Positions 32,455 to 32,463 of a stretch of DNA of 32,463 nt are shown here, piece by piece. The notes beneath the pieces were generated by a model. That model was not told the origin of the DNA. It saw nothing but the letters and a program-made list of their open reading frames with translations, and did not search any database. The position numbers and the translations under genes are program-made. Where the stretch lies: NCBI GenBank assembly GCA_021732285.1, contig JAKFVH010000140.1, positions 1-32,463 of the forward strand, given 5' to 3'. The DNA comes from Reyranella sp. (GTDB lineage Bacteria > Pseudomonadota > Alphaproteobacteria > Reyranellales > Reyranellaceae). Positions within the stretch are counted from its first letter, which is position 1. The number at the start of each line of letters is the position of its first letter.

Positions 32455-32463
32455 GGTCCGGAA

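Overview
The window is a high-GC stretch (most coding lines about 65-75% GC by eye) of an alphaproteobacterial chromosome. The inference rests on several features: a heme A synthase of the alphaproteobacterial/mitochondrial (COX15) type, an ETF-ubiquinone oxidoreductase followed by a TPR protein and ispE, a stand-alone Lrp/AsnC ligand-binding protein beside an RhlE-type helicase, and two Bug/TctC solute-binding proteins. A Reyranella-like soil or water organism would fit, but no marker gene here fixes the genus.

Left part (1-8240): the 3' end of an acyl-CoA dehydrogenase, a secreted Sel1-repeat protein, two tandem paralogous small secreted proteins with an identical four-cysteine spacing, an epoxide-hydrolase-like alpha/beta hydrolase coupled to a ureohydrolase that lacks one expected metal ligand, two Bug-type periplasmic binding proteins, a dienelactone-hydrolase-like enzyme and an EthD-domain protein. 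Composite palindromic elements sit directly behind stop codons at 4942 and 7166, and again at the right end of the window (32365). They look like one dispersed family.

Decay and insertion zone (8240-10850): a D-aminoacylase gene carries two -1 frameshifts and is cut off at about 9588. A lower-GC segment then follows (about 48-57% in hand-counted lines). It encodes a PD-(D/E)XK-like nuclease domain resembling a polymorphic-toxin C-terminus, overlapping by ATGA with an unrecognised partner gene, which may be an immunity gene. A probable nucleotidyltransferase remnant lies upstream.

Middle (10840-19440): an RhlE-type DEAD-box helicase with a very basic repetitive tail and a foldable leader, followed by a stand-alone Lrp/AsnC (RAM) domain gene; a cupin divergent from a MATE transporter; a SAM-dependent methyltransferase overlapping the MATE gene. 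Then comes a class A FAD monooxygenase fused to a C-terminal cytochrome b5 domain, the most unusual gene here. It is flanked by a 26-bp near-identical duplication of the 3' end of the methyltransferase gene and by a decayed molybdate-binding-protein-like fragment. A second cupin with palindromes upstream is followed by two lower-GC tandem secreted paralogues, the second broken by one in-frame TGA.

Right part (19440-32463) is mostly ordinary metabolism: an 1162-residue fused GltD-like/PyrK-like oxidoreductase, heme A synthase, a Sel1 plus peptidoglycan-binding-domain protein, an etfQO-TPR-ispE operon, a MetX-like acyltransferase, a family-4-like uracil-DNA glycosylase lacking two of the usual iron-sulfur cysteines, and a GFA/CENP-V zinc protein. 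The last three lie head to tail with 1-4 nt overlaps. No rRNA, tRNA, CRISPR array or transposase gene was found by reading.
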